Below are positions 1-6,017 of a stretch of DNA of 9,144 nt, piece after piece. The position numbers and the translations under genes were made by a program. Each line of letters opens with the position of its first letter. The first letter of the stretch is position 1. The notes beneath the pieces are model-generated. The model did no database searches, was not told where the DNA came from, and saw only the letters and a program-made list of their open reading frames with translations. Origin of the DNA: Verrucomicrobiaceae bacterium (GTDB lineage: Bacteria; Verrucomicrobiota; Verrucomicrobiia; Verrucomicrobiales; Verrucomicrobiaceae); contig JAGKWZ010000294.1 in assembly GCA_021151605.1 (NCBI GenBank), forward strand, positions 1-9,144. The letters are read 5' to 3'.

Positions 1-1
1 G

Positions 2-1135
2 ACGGCGCTCATGGTTGCCAGCCGCGCGGGAAAACCTGGCGCGGTGAAGGCTTTGCTCGAAAAAGGCGCGAAAGTGGATGCGCAGGATCGCAAGGAGCAG
101 ACAGCGCTGATGTGGGCGGCGGCGGAAGGTCATGCGGACGTGATCGAGTTGCTGGTGAAGAGCGGCGCGAAGATCGATCAGCGGCTCGACTCGGGCTTCA
201 CCGCGTTTTTGTTCGCCGCACGCGAGGGCAAGACAGCGGCAGTGAAAAAACTCCTCCAGCTCGGCGCGGAGGTGAACGATGCGATTGCCACCGAAGACAA
301 CACCAACGGCCGCGATGCGCCGAATGGCACCAGCGCGGCGCTTTTGGCCGTCGAGAACGGGCACTTCGAGCTGGCGATGGATCTCATCCGCGCCGGAGCC
401 GATCCGAATGACCAGCGCAACGGCTTCACCGCGCTGCACACGCTAACCTGGGTGCGCAGTCCGCCTCACGGCGACGACGAGGCCGGTCAGCCGCCTCCGG
501 ACACGCATGGAAAGCTCAGCAGCCTCGATTTCATTCGCGAGATCGTAAAAGCCGGTGCCAAGGTCGATGCCGTGCTCAAAAAAGGAGCCCGAGCCAAGGC
601 CTTCGGTGCGCTCAATTTCGAGGGTGCGACGCCCTTCCTGCTCGCCGCACGAAATGCGGACCTGCCGATGATGAAGCTGCTCGTGGAACTCGGCGCGGAC
701 CCGCACAAGCCAAACGCCGACGGCTCCACGCCGCTGATGGCCGCCGCAGGCCTCGGCTGCTATGCGCCCAGTGAGGAGGCGGGCACGGAAGACGAGTGCG
801 TCGCGGCCTGCGAGTATCTTTTGAGCCTCGGCGCGGATGTGAATGCCGTGGACGAAAAGAACCAGACCGCCATGCACGGCACCGCCTACAAAAGCCTGCC
901 CAAAGTGGCGAAGCTCCTCGCCAGCAAGGGTGCAAAGATCGAAATCTGGAATCAAAAGAATGACCGTGGCTGGACGCCACTGCTCATCGCGCAGGGATTC
1001 CGTCCCGGAAACTTCAAGCCCAGCGTGCCCACCATCGAGGCCATCTCTCAAATCATGCTCGCCGCTGGTGTGACGCCTCCGCCATCGCCGGATCGCGATT
1101 CCTTGCCGAAGAAGAAAGGTTATGACCAACAATGA
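2..1135 (+). CDS. Ankyrin-repeat protein, 5' end missing
   Basis: The frame is open from the first bases, and the residues before the first visible Met (position 11) already belong to a repeat (TAL-MVASRAG), so the true start lies upstream. About nine ankyrin repeats follow. The clearest begin TALMWAAAEGH (31), TAFLFAAREGK (64), TSAALLAVENGH (107), TALHTL (140), TPFLLAARNA (207), TPLMAAAG (240), TAMHGTAYK (286) and TPLLIAQG (322), numbered from that Met. Most end in the usual GA-x-(V/P/I)-(D/N/H) turn. Two repeats carry loop insertions, a Pro/Gly/Asp-rich one at about 149-168 and an acidic one at about 254-264. Ankyrin repeats are protein-binding scaffolds; no catalytic domain is visible. The gene ends in ATGA overlapping the next start, which implies translational coupling with the SGNH-like gene. 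From memory, ankyrin proteins are often encoded near DUF1552/DUF1592 genes in related phyla. The partner and cellular location cannot be told without the N-terminus. Confidence 0.93.
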   Translation, partial: TALMVASRAGKPGAVKALLEKGAKVDAQDRKEQTALMWAAAEGHADVIELLVKSGAKIDQRLDSGFTAFLFAAREGKTAAVKKLLQLGAEVNDAIATEDNTNGRDAPNGTSAALLAVENGHFELAMDLIRAGADPNDQRNGFTALHTLTWVRSPPHGDDEAGQPPPDTHGKLSSLDFIREIVKAGAKVDAVLKKGARAKAFGALNFEGATPFLLAARNADLPMMKLLVELGADPHKPNADGSTPLMAAAGLGCYAPSEEAGTEDECVAACEYLLSLGADVNAVDEKNQTAMHGTAYKSLPKVAKLLASKGAKIEIWNQKNDRGWTPLLIAQGFRPGNFKPSVPTIEAISQIMLAAGVTPPPSPDRDSLPKKKGYDQQ

Positions 1136-2037
1136 AACGGTTTCTACTGTTCCTCACCGCGCTTTGTGCGCCGCTGTCTGCCGCCGAACCTGTGAAGCTG
1201 CTCTTCGCAGGCAGTAGCAGCATGTATTGGAACGACATGCCCCGCGAGGTCGCGAAGGTCGTGGATGGCAACATTGCCGGACGTATCGGCCAGCAGGTCA
1301 TTCCGGAGGCGGTGGGGCGCAGTGGCAGTGACATCCGCGTGTATCTGGAGCCGGGCTTCAGCCGCTACGAATACGGCGTGAAGCCCGGTCAGACGTTTTT
1401 GGACAAAATCGCCACCGAGAAGCCCGACATCGTCGCGATGATGGTCGTGTGCCGTTTCATCATGGGTGATGACGCGCCAAAGAACGGCGGCCCAGACCAT
1501 ACCACCGCCGTCACGACCTACTGCAAGGCCATCCGTGCCGCGGGCGGCGAGCCGATGTTTTATGAAATGGGCTGGGGAAAGGATGAAAAGCACGCCGAAG
1601 GACGGAAGCGCATCATGGAGCTCGCGAAGCAAAATCAGATCAAGCTCTTCGCGCCGTGCAGCACCGCGTGGGCTCGCGTCTATGCCGAGAAGCCCGATCT
1701 CGCCCTCCAGCATCCGCAGGACAACGCGCATCCCGGCGATGCGGGCCACTTTTTGAACCTCGCCTGCTTCTACGCCGCGCTCACCGGCGAATCACCCGTC
1801 GGCAAACTGCCACGCACCTTCCACGTCTGGCCCCATGGCAAGTATGAGGCCGATGAAGCCAAGCTCGCCGCGTTCCAGCCAGATGCGTATCAGGCCAAGA
1901 TGGCGAAGTGGATGTTCAAGCACATGAGCATGAACGCCACCGCAACGCTGGATGAGGAAAAGGCCCGCTACCTCGAAACCGTGGCCTGGGAGACGTGGCA
2001 AAAAGTGAGCCAGGCACTCCTTTCTGGCTCCAAGTGA
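1132..2037 (+). CDS. Secreted SGNH/GDSL-like hydrolase family protein
   Basis: The product has 301 residues. A signal peptide is clear (MKRFLLFLTALCAPLSAAEP, likely cut after residue 18 or so). The mature protein opens with VKLLFAGSSSMYWNDMP (21-37), which matches SGNH block I with a candidate nucleophile Ser at 28 or 29. It ends its core with DNAHPGDAGHFLNLACFYAALTG (197-219), matching the block V Asp-x-x-His dyad (D197, H200). A block II-like Gly lies in GRSGSDIRVYL. The expected block III Gly-x-Asn-Asp is not seen; VAMMVVCRFIMGDD (101-114) occupies that place. Family members are esterases or acetyl-hydrolases on lipids or carbohydrates; the substrate here is unknown. The start at 1132 overlaps the ankyrin stop (ATGA), with a weak AAAGG at 1115-1119. 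The stop codon lies within the left edge of an inverted repeat (2033-2095), so the C-terminus may have been reset by the repeat. Confidence 0.85.
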   Translation: MKRFLLFLTALCAPLSAAEPVKLLFAGSSSMYWNDMPREVAKVVDGNIAGRIGQQVIPEAVGRSGSDIRVYLEPGFSRYEYGVKPGQTFLDKIATEKPDIVAMMVVCRFIMGDDAPKNGGPDHTTAVTTYCKAIRAAGGEPMFYEMGWGKDEKHAEGRKRIMELAKQNQIKLFAPCSTAWARVYAEKPDLALQHPQDNAHPGDAGHFLNLACFYAALTGESPVGKLPRTFHVWPHGKYEADEAKLAAFQPDAYQAKMAKWMFKHMSMNATATLDEEKARYLETVAWETWQKVSQALLSGSK

Positions 2038-2095
2038 TGCAGACACTCTTGTCTGCTTCTTTTCAGCAGAACAGACAGGAGTGTCTGTTTCACTT
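2033..2095. repeat. Nested inverted repeat, copy R1 (intergenic)
   Basis: The left arm (2033-2058) and right arm (2070-2095) are near-perfect reverse complements around an 11-base centre. Each arm is also its own small hairpin: CAGACA-CTCT-TGTCTG (2040-2055) and CAGACA-GGAG-TGTCTG (2072-2087). The outer edges read AAGTGA and TCACTT. The left AAGTGA contains the TGA stop of the upstream gene. Two related copies lie at 2560-2620 and 6760-6816. It could fold as a strong RNA hairpin after the SGNH-like gene and so act in mRNA end stability, but there is no convincing T-tract for a classical terminator. A REP-like or miniature mobile element is the most natural reading (inference). Confidence 0.9.
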
Positions 2096-2131
2096 GTCAG
2101 GACTCCAGCGCCTCATCCGTTCCCGCTTCGA

Positions 2132-2320
2132 ATGCCTCTCGACCACGAAACGACCCTCAAACACCTCTTTGAAGCCCGGCAGCGGCTCAGCGCGGCGGCG
2201 TGGCTGATTGTGCGGGATGCGCAGGCGGTGGAGGATCTGTTTCAAAATGTGGCGCTGAAGTCGGTGACGAAGACTGTGTCCTTCGAGCATGAAGGGGCGC
2301 TGCTGTCGTGGGCGCGCTGA
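2132..2320 (+). pseudogene. Truncated ECF-type RNA polymerase sigma factor
   Basis: The 62-residue product starts MPLDHETTLKHLFEARQRLSAAAWLIVRDAQAVEDLFQNVALK and ends LLSWAR-stop. It matches the start of sigma-70 region 2 of ECF sigma factors: the WLIVRDAQ-x-VEDLFQNV segment corresponds to region 2.1-2.2 (core-polymerase binding). Intact ECF factors have about 160-200 residues with region 4. Here the frame stops inside region 2 and neither the rest of region 2 nor region 4 follows. In the next frame the bases after LLSW read ALKECVDNKVAA, which could be a short remnant of the region-4 start joined by a deletion; that is inference. Two palindromes then occupy 2346-2389. A GTG at 2081 in the same frame is an alternative start but would use repeat sequence as its N-terminus. 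Position directly before a FecR-domain gene fits the usual sigma/FecR pairing. It is almost certainly non-functional as a promoter-specificity factor. Confidence 0.8.
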
Positions 2321-2345
2321 AGGAGTGCGTGGATAACAAAGTGGC

Positions 2346-2361
2346 TGCGGCTTCAGCCGCA
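2346..2361. repeat. 16-bp palindrome TGCGGCT-TC-AGCCGCA
   Basis: Two perfect 7-base arms flank a 2-base centre. It lies 25 bp after the sigma-fragment stop and 12 bp before the second palindrome (2374-2389), which shares its GGCT/AGCC core. Together they make a double hairpin of about 44 bases in the gap before the FecR gene. It may affect mRNA folding; no poly-T follows, so a simple terminator is unlikely. Confidence 0.8.
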
Positions 2362-2373
2362 CTTCCGGGAGGC

Positions 2374-2389
2374 TTGGGCTGAAGCCCAA
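2374..2389. repeat. 16-bp palindrome family P, copy P1
   Basis: TTGGGCTGAAGCCCAA has 7-base arms around GA. It is identical to the copy at 8930-8945 and similar to those at 5054-5069 (13 of 16) and 4424-4439 (14 of 16, opposite orientation). It ends 13 bases before the FecR start codon. No Shine-Dalgarno is seen in between, so this hairpin lies where ribosome loading would occur. Confidence 0.9.
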
Positions 2390-2402
2390 ACGACATTTTC
2401 AT

Positions 2403-3680
2403 ATGAACGACGATCTTCTCATCCAGCGCTATCTCGATGGCAAGCTCACGCAAGATGAGCTGGCTCGACTCCAGCATCGCCTGCGTGATGATGCAGCTCT
2501 GCGAGAGCATCTGCGAGACATTGCGGAGCAAGCCGTCGCCTTTGGGGATCTGGCCCGCTGTGAAACAGACACTCCTGTCGGTTCATCCAAAACAAAACCA
2601 GACAAGAGTGTCTGGTTCACGACGCTCGCACTCGCGGCCTCCATCGCTGTGCTGGCGACGAGCGCCTGGCTCTTCCTCTCAGGACGATCGTCCACGGTGC
2701 TCACACTCGTCGAAAGCACAGGCAGCGTGGCCTGGAGTCATGGCGCAGCGATTCAGCCTGGTGAAAAGCTGGCTGCGGGCACGTTGGAGACTGTCGGCGA
2801 GACCAGTTCGGCGATTCTTCGCTTCGACGATGGCTCGCTCATCACGCTGCAAGGGGACGCCGAGCTGTCCTTCGCCAACGAGAAGCAAAAAGTGCTGACG
2901 CTCGCTCGAGGCACGCTTTCCGCCGAGGTGCAGCCGCAGCCTGCGGGTCGCCCCATGCTCATCCACACGCCCAGCGCCGTGGCGGAGGTCGTGGGCACGG
3001 CCTTTGATCTCTCCGCCCGCGTGGAGGACACGCTGCTGAATGTGAACAGCGGACTCGTGAAGCTGAAACGGCTCGCGGATGGTCGCGAGATCGCCGTGGC
3101 AGCCAATCGCAGCGCCGTGGCCTCGTCGGAGCCCGACTCCGAACTCAGCGCCGCCTCCACGCCCGAGCCGCTCACGCATTGGATCTTTGATTTCACCCAG
3201 CAGGCACCGCCGCGTAACTGGCGTGGTTTTGCCAAAGAAGGCCGTATGAATGCCCTGCCCTTCATCGCCAAAAAACTCCCCGATGGCAGCGTGATCACCC
3301 ACCACGGCATCTCCATCCGCACCGCGATGCTGGAGAAGCCTGCGAAGCTGCTCGCCACCGAGCAGAGCGTCATCCGCTATCGACTCCGGCAGAGCGCCAG
3401 CCGCCCGTTAACCGTGCTGCTGATGACCCACACAGTGAGTGGCGACTACGGCGGCAATTTTGAAGCAGAAATCGCCACGAGTGAGCTTCACCCCGATGCT
3501 GATGGATGGTGCGATGTCCGCATTCCCCTCATTCGATTCAAGGCCATCGATCCCCGCGAATACATTCGAGACCGCCACCCGTCGCCTGCCGGAAACATCC
3601 TCACCGGCATCCTGATTCACACGGGAAGAACCGAGAACAAACTCGCCATCTCGCAGTTCAGCCTTTCGCCAGAGCCATGA
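2403..3680 (+). CDS. FecR-domain membrane protein (anti-sigma/regulator type)
   Basis: The product has 425 residues. Residues 1-50 form a helical cytoplasmic part (MNDDLLIQRYLDGKLTQDELARLQHRL) resembling the N-terminal domain of FecR-type anti-sigma regulators. Residues 53-73 are encoded by an inverted repeat. One membrane helix follows at about 72-93 (WFTTLALAASIAVLATSAWLFL). The FecR domain spans about 98-235: GSVAWSHGAAIQPGEKLAAG, then FDDGSLITLQGDAELSF, LARGTLSAEV, and HTPSAVAEVVGTAFDLS with VNSGLVKL. The periplasmic C-terminus (about 255-425) is beta-rich and could be a jelly-roll ligand domain; I do not recognise it. By family analogy it would relay an envelope signal to a partner sigma factor, but the adjacent sigma gene is broken. 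Its stop overlaps the DUF1552 start (ATGA), so the two are translationally coupled. A clear ribosome binding site is absent. Confidence 0.88.
   Translation: MNDDLLIQRYLDGKLTQDELARLQHRLRDDAALREHLRDIAEQAVAFGDLARCETDTPVGSSKTKPDKSVWFTTLALAASIAVLATSAWLFLSGRSSTVLTLVESTGSVAWSHGAAIQPGEKLAAGTLETVGETSSAILRFDDGSLITLQGDAELSFANEKQKVLTLARGTLSAEVQPQPAGRPMLIHTPSAVAEVVGTAFDLSARVEDTLLNVNSGLVKLKRLADGREIAVAANRSAVASSEPDSELSAASTPEPLTHWIFDFTQQAPPRNWRGFAKEGRMNALPFIAKKLPDGSVITHHGISIRTAMLEKPAKLLATEQSVIRYRLRQSASRPLTVLLMTHTVSGDYGGNFEAEIATSELHPDADGWCDVRIPLIRFKAIDPREYIRDRHPSPAGNILTGILIHTGRTENKLAISQFSLSPEP
2560..2620. repeat. Nested inverted repeat, copy R2 (inside FecR gene)
   Basis: Left arm 2560-2579 and right arm 2601-2620 pair with two mismatches around a 21-base centre. 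The left arm is identical over 20 bases to the reverse complement of 2074-2093 in R1, so R2 sits in the opposite orientation to R1. It is read in frame and encodes residues 53-73 (CETDTPVGSSKTKPDKSVWFT), the linker between the N-terminal helical domain and the membrane helix. The 61-bp length is not a multiple of three, so either the target was duplicated or trimmed, or the frame was otherwise adjusted. Confidence 0.9.
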
Positions 3681-5014
3681 AGAGTCGCCGCAATCTCCTC
3701 CGTGGCATTGGTGCCACGCTCACTGTTCCCTGGATGCCTTCGCTCGCCTGGGCACAAGGCGGCAAGGCTGCGGAGAACGTCAAAGCTCCACTGCGTTATG
3801 GCTGCCTGCTTTTCGCCAATGGAGTGAATCCGCATGAATGGCATGTGCAGGGCGAAGGCGAGGCCATGCAGCTTTCCAGCTCGCTGAAGCCGCTCGAATC
3901 GCTGAAGCAGCACATCACGGTCATCAAGGACCTGCACGTCTTCAACAACACCAGCGGACCGCATTGGCCGCTGTTCTCGAACTACCTGAGTGGTGCCCGG
4001 TTTAAGGAAACGCTCATCCCTGAAGGCGGCGAGTCCATTGACCAGGTCATCGCCCGGCACACGGACAAGGAGACGGCGGTGCCGAGTCTCGTGCTCGCGG
4101 TGGAGCCCGCGGAGAGCGGCCTGCGCGGCGGCGTGCCGAGTGTGTATTACGGCACGGTTTCGTGGTCGTCGAAGAACACGCCCATCGCGCCCGAGGTGTA
4201 TCCACGAGCCGTCTTTGATCGCCTGTTCGACACCAGCGGTTTGTTGCGCGACAAGAGCGTGCTCGATGTCGTGCTCGGGCAATCCAAGGACATGCGCCGC
4301 CATCTCGGGGCGCAGGATCAGCAGAAGCTCGACGAATACATGCAAAGCATTCGCGAGCTGGAGCAGCGCATCGAACGCGCGACGAAGGAAGAGCGCCTCG
4401 AAGGCTGGCGTCCCCAAAGCAGCTTGAGCTTTAGCCCAAGTGAGCGAGCCAAAGCCCGCGCTACCTTCCCCGCCGAGCTGCCGCAAAACGTGGCCGATCA
4501 CATGCGCATGATGCTCGATCTCATCCTGCTCGCTTGGCGCATGGACAAGACCCGCGTCGCCACGCTCATCTTCAACCGCGACGTGTCGCACATGAAGTTC
4601 GGCTTCCTCGATGGCGTGCTCAACGAACAGCTTCATGGCATCTCGCATCACAAAGAAGACCCGAAGAAGCTCGCCTCGTATCAGCGCATCAACCAGTTCC
4701 ACGTCGAGCATCTCGCCTACCTCATGGCAAAAATGAAGCAGGTGGACGAAGGAAACGGCACCACCCTGCTCGACAACGTGATGCTGCAATTCGGCAGCAA
4801 CATGTTCAACGGCGACAGCCACGACGGCCGCAATCTCCCGATGATTCTCGCTGGCCACGGGGGTGGTTCCCTCGCTGGAGGTCGTGTCATCGACACCAGC
4901 GCCAAGCCCGAAGAGCAACAACGCGCCTGCAATCTCTACCTCGTCCTCGCACAACGCATGGGCGTGAAGCTCAAACGCTTCGGCGATAGCACAGAAGCCA
5001 TGCCGCTCAGTTAA
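3677..5014 (+). CDS. Tat-exported DUF1552 family protein
   Basis: The product has 445 residues from the ATG at 3677. That start is chosen over the longer in-frame opening at 3506 because it overlaps the FecR stop by ATGA and exposes a twin-arginine signal: KSRRNLLRG (2-10), a hydrophobic stretch, then a likely cut after SLAWAQ (27). DUF1552 hallmarks include the N-terminal LRYGCLLFANGVNPHEWHV (39-57), NTSGPHWPLFSNYLSGARF (91-109), HMRMMLDLILLAWRMDKTRVAT (275-296) and the C-terminal GTTLLDNVMLQFGSNMFNGDSHDGRNLPMILAGHGGG (361-397). The C-terminal part recalls DUF1501/alkaline-phosphatase-like folds. The biochemical role is unknown. Tat export suggests folding, perhaps with a cofactor or metal, before transport. 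In Planctomycetota, Verrucomicrobiota and Acidobacteriota the gene typically accompanies a DUF1592 protein, as here. Residues 250-255 are encoded by a palindrome of family P, within a low-conservation linker following a coiled-coil-like stretch (215-240). Confidence 0.93.
   Translation: MKSRRNLLRGIGATLTVPWMPSLAWAQGGKAAENVKAPLRYGCLLFANGVNPHEWHVQGEGEAMQLSSSLKPLESLKQHITVIKDLHVFNNTSGPHWPLFSNYLSGARFKETLIPEGGESIDQVIARHTDKETAVPSLVLAVEPAESGLRGGVPSVYYGTVSWSSKNTPIAPEVYPRAVFDRLFDTSGLLRDKSVLDVVLGQSKDMRRHLGAQDQQKLDEYMQSIRELEQRIERATKEERLEGWRPQSSLSFSPSERAKARATFPAELPQNVADHMRMMLDLILLAWRMDKTRVATLIFNRDVSHMKFGFLDGVLNEQLHGISHHKEDPKKLASYQRINQFHVEHLAYLMAKMKQVDEGNGTTLLDNVMLQFGSNMFNGDSHDGRNLPMILAGHGGGSLAGGRVIDTSAKPEEQQRACNLYLVLAQRMGVKLKRFGDSTEAMPLS
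4424..4439. repeat. 16-bp palindrome family P, copy P2 (inside DUF1552 gene)
   Basis: TTGAGCTTTAGCCCAA matches the reverse complement of the 2374-2389 copy at 14 of 16 bases, so it lies in the opposite orientation. It is read in frame as LSFSPS (residues 250-255), just after a charged helical segment. The following bases (about 4440-4464) contain a further AAAGCCCG stretch that may belong to a longer element. The arms have one mismatch; it may be an eroded copy, and chance is less excluded than for the perfect copies. Confidence 0.55.
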
Positions 5015-5036
5015 AATCAGCACGCCACACCTTACC

Positions 5037-6005
5037 ATGAGACACCCCTTTTCTTGGGTTAAAGCCCAGACAACGCTTCTCCTCCTCTTCTGCACCACTC
5101 TCCAAGCCGCTGACCTCTGGCTCGCGGTCGGCTACGGTGGCCGTCGCATGATTTCCACGGATGGCAAAACGTGGGAGATCACCGCCGAATGGCAGGAAGC
5201 AGGCGGAGATGATGGCAATAATCTCATGTCCGCCGTGTGGGCAAAGAATCAGTTCGTCGTCACCGGTGGCGGCGGTGGTGGAAAAGACGGCGCGGGGCAC
5301 ATTTTGGTCTCGAAAGATGGCCGCGAGTGGACGGAGACGCACAAGGACAAGGCACGCATCAATCCCATCGTGTTTGGTGCCGAGCGCTTTGTTGTCGGCA
5401 CCTCGTCGTATCCGAGCGGCAAGCTCATGTGGTCCACGGATGCAGTGAAGTGGACCGATGGGGCCAAGATTGCCGCGAAGGGCTACACGCACTTCCGTGG
5501 AGGTGCGTTTGGCAATGGCGTCTTCGTTTTGACCGGCAACGGCGGCGGCAGTGGAGGCACGAGCTGGGCCATCGTCACGCCGGATGGCGAGAAGATCACC
5601 AGCGAGCGCAACGATCTGCCAGGACAGGGCCGCATCGTCTTTGGTGGCGGCCATTTCGTGATGATGGCTGGCCATAACAACGCGGGTCTCATTCGCAGCA
5701 AGGATGGGATCGAGTGGACCGCTGCCAGCCTGCCAGGTGATGCCAAAGTAAGCTGGCTGGTCAATGCAGGCGACGTGCTGCTCGCAGGCAACAGCAAAGC
5801 CGCCTTCACCTCCACCGATGCTCTTGAATGGAAAGCGGTCGAAGTGAGCGCCAAAGGCAACGTCCTGTGGAGCGATGGCAAACGCTTCATCACGAGCAGT
5901 TGGCCCGGTAAAATGACCTGGAGCACGGACGGCCAAAAGTGGGAACCCGGCAATGAACTCACCAAGAACGGCATCAACCGCGTGGTGCATGCCGGAAGCC
6001 AATAG
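5037..6005 (+). CDS. Secreted seven-repeat beta-propeller protein
   Basis: The product has 322 residues. A signal peptide spans about 1-25 (hydrophobic TTLLLLFCTTLQAA, likely cut after AQ/TLQAA). The rest is built from seven repeats of roughly 40-45 residues, each with a variant of S-x-D-G-x-x-W: STDGKTWE (40), SKDGREWT (92), STDAVKWT (133), TPDGEKIT (181), SKDGIEWT (221), STDALEWK (259) and STDGQKWE (296). Between them recur strands such as NQFVVTGG, ERFVVGT, GVFVLTGN, GHFVMMAG and KRFITSS. This resembles Asp-box (BNR/sialidase-like) propellers but with one residue fewer between D and W. Seven motifs fit a seven-bladed propeller. No catalytic residues of sialidases are visible; a binding or scaffold role is more likely. 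The gene sits 22 bp after DUF1552 and 12 bp before DUF1592, so it is probably co-transcribed and may bind one of those products. Its signal peptide includes a palindrome copy. Confidence 0.87.
   Translation: MRHPFSWVKAQTTLLLLFCTTLQAADLWLAVGYGGRRMISTDGKTWEITAEWQEAGGDDGNNLMSAVWAKNQFVVTGGGGGGKDGAGHILVSKDGREWTETHKDKARINPIVFGAERFVVGTSSYPSGKLMWSTDAVKWTDGAKIAAKGYTHFRGGAFGNGVFVLTGNGGGSGGTSWAIVTPDGEKITSERNDLPGQGRIVFGGGHFVMMAGHNNAGLIRSKDGIEWTAASLPGDAKVSWLVNAGDVLLAGNSKAAFTSTDALEWKAVEVSAKGNVLWSDGKRFITSSWPGKMTWSTDGQKWEPGNELTKNGINRVVHAGSQ
5054..5069. repeat. 16-bp palindrome family P, copy P3 (in a signal-peptide region)
   Basis: TTGGGTTAAAGCCCAG matches the consensus TTGGGCTGAAGCCCAA at 13 of 16 positions. 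It is followed by ACAACGCT, similar to GCAACGCT after the copy at 8930-8945. It is read in frame as part of SWVKAQTT (residues 6-13) at the start of the propeller protein, before its hydrophobic core. The same frame is used as in the copy at 8930, which encodes DWAEAQAT. Confidence 0.65.
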
Positions 6006-6017
6006 TCAGCGATTTCT

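Noticed and set aside
443..1132. 229-codon minus-strand open frame
   Set aside because: Lies opposite clear ankyrin repeats and has no recognisable domain.
2033..2131. Classical rho-independent terminator or promoter for the sigma/FecR unit
   Set aside because: The hairpins are strong but lack a T-tract, and I see no convincing -35/-10 pair.
1995..2207. 70-codon plus-strand frame through R1
   Set aside because: It is repeat sequence read in another frame (QTLLSA…RQECLFH) joined to gene edges, with no independent support.
3506..3676. Upstream extension of the DUF1552 frame
   Set aside because: It would overlap the FecR gene by about 170 bp and hide the Tat signal; the 3677 ATG overlaps the FecR stop in the usual coupled way.
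3617..5098. 493-codon open frame on the minus strand
   Set aside because: It is the antisense shadow of the DUF1552 gene and part of its flanks; no signal, family motif or start context, and such frames are common opposite high-GC coding DNA.
5007..6002. 331-codon minus-strand open frame
   Set aside because: Mirrors the propeller gene almost end to end; the plus strand has the signal peptide and repeats.
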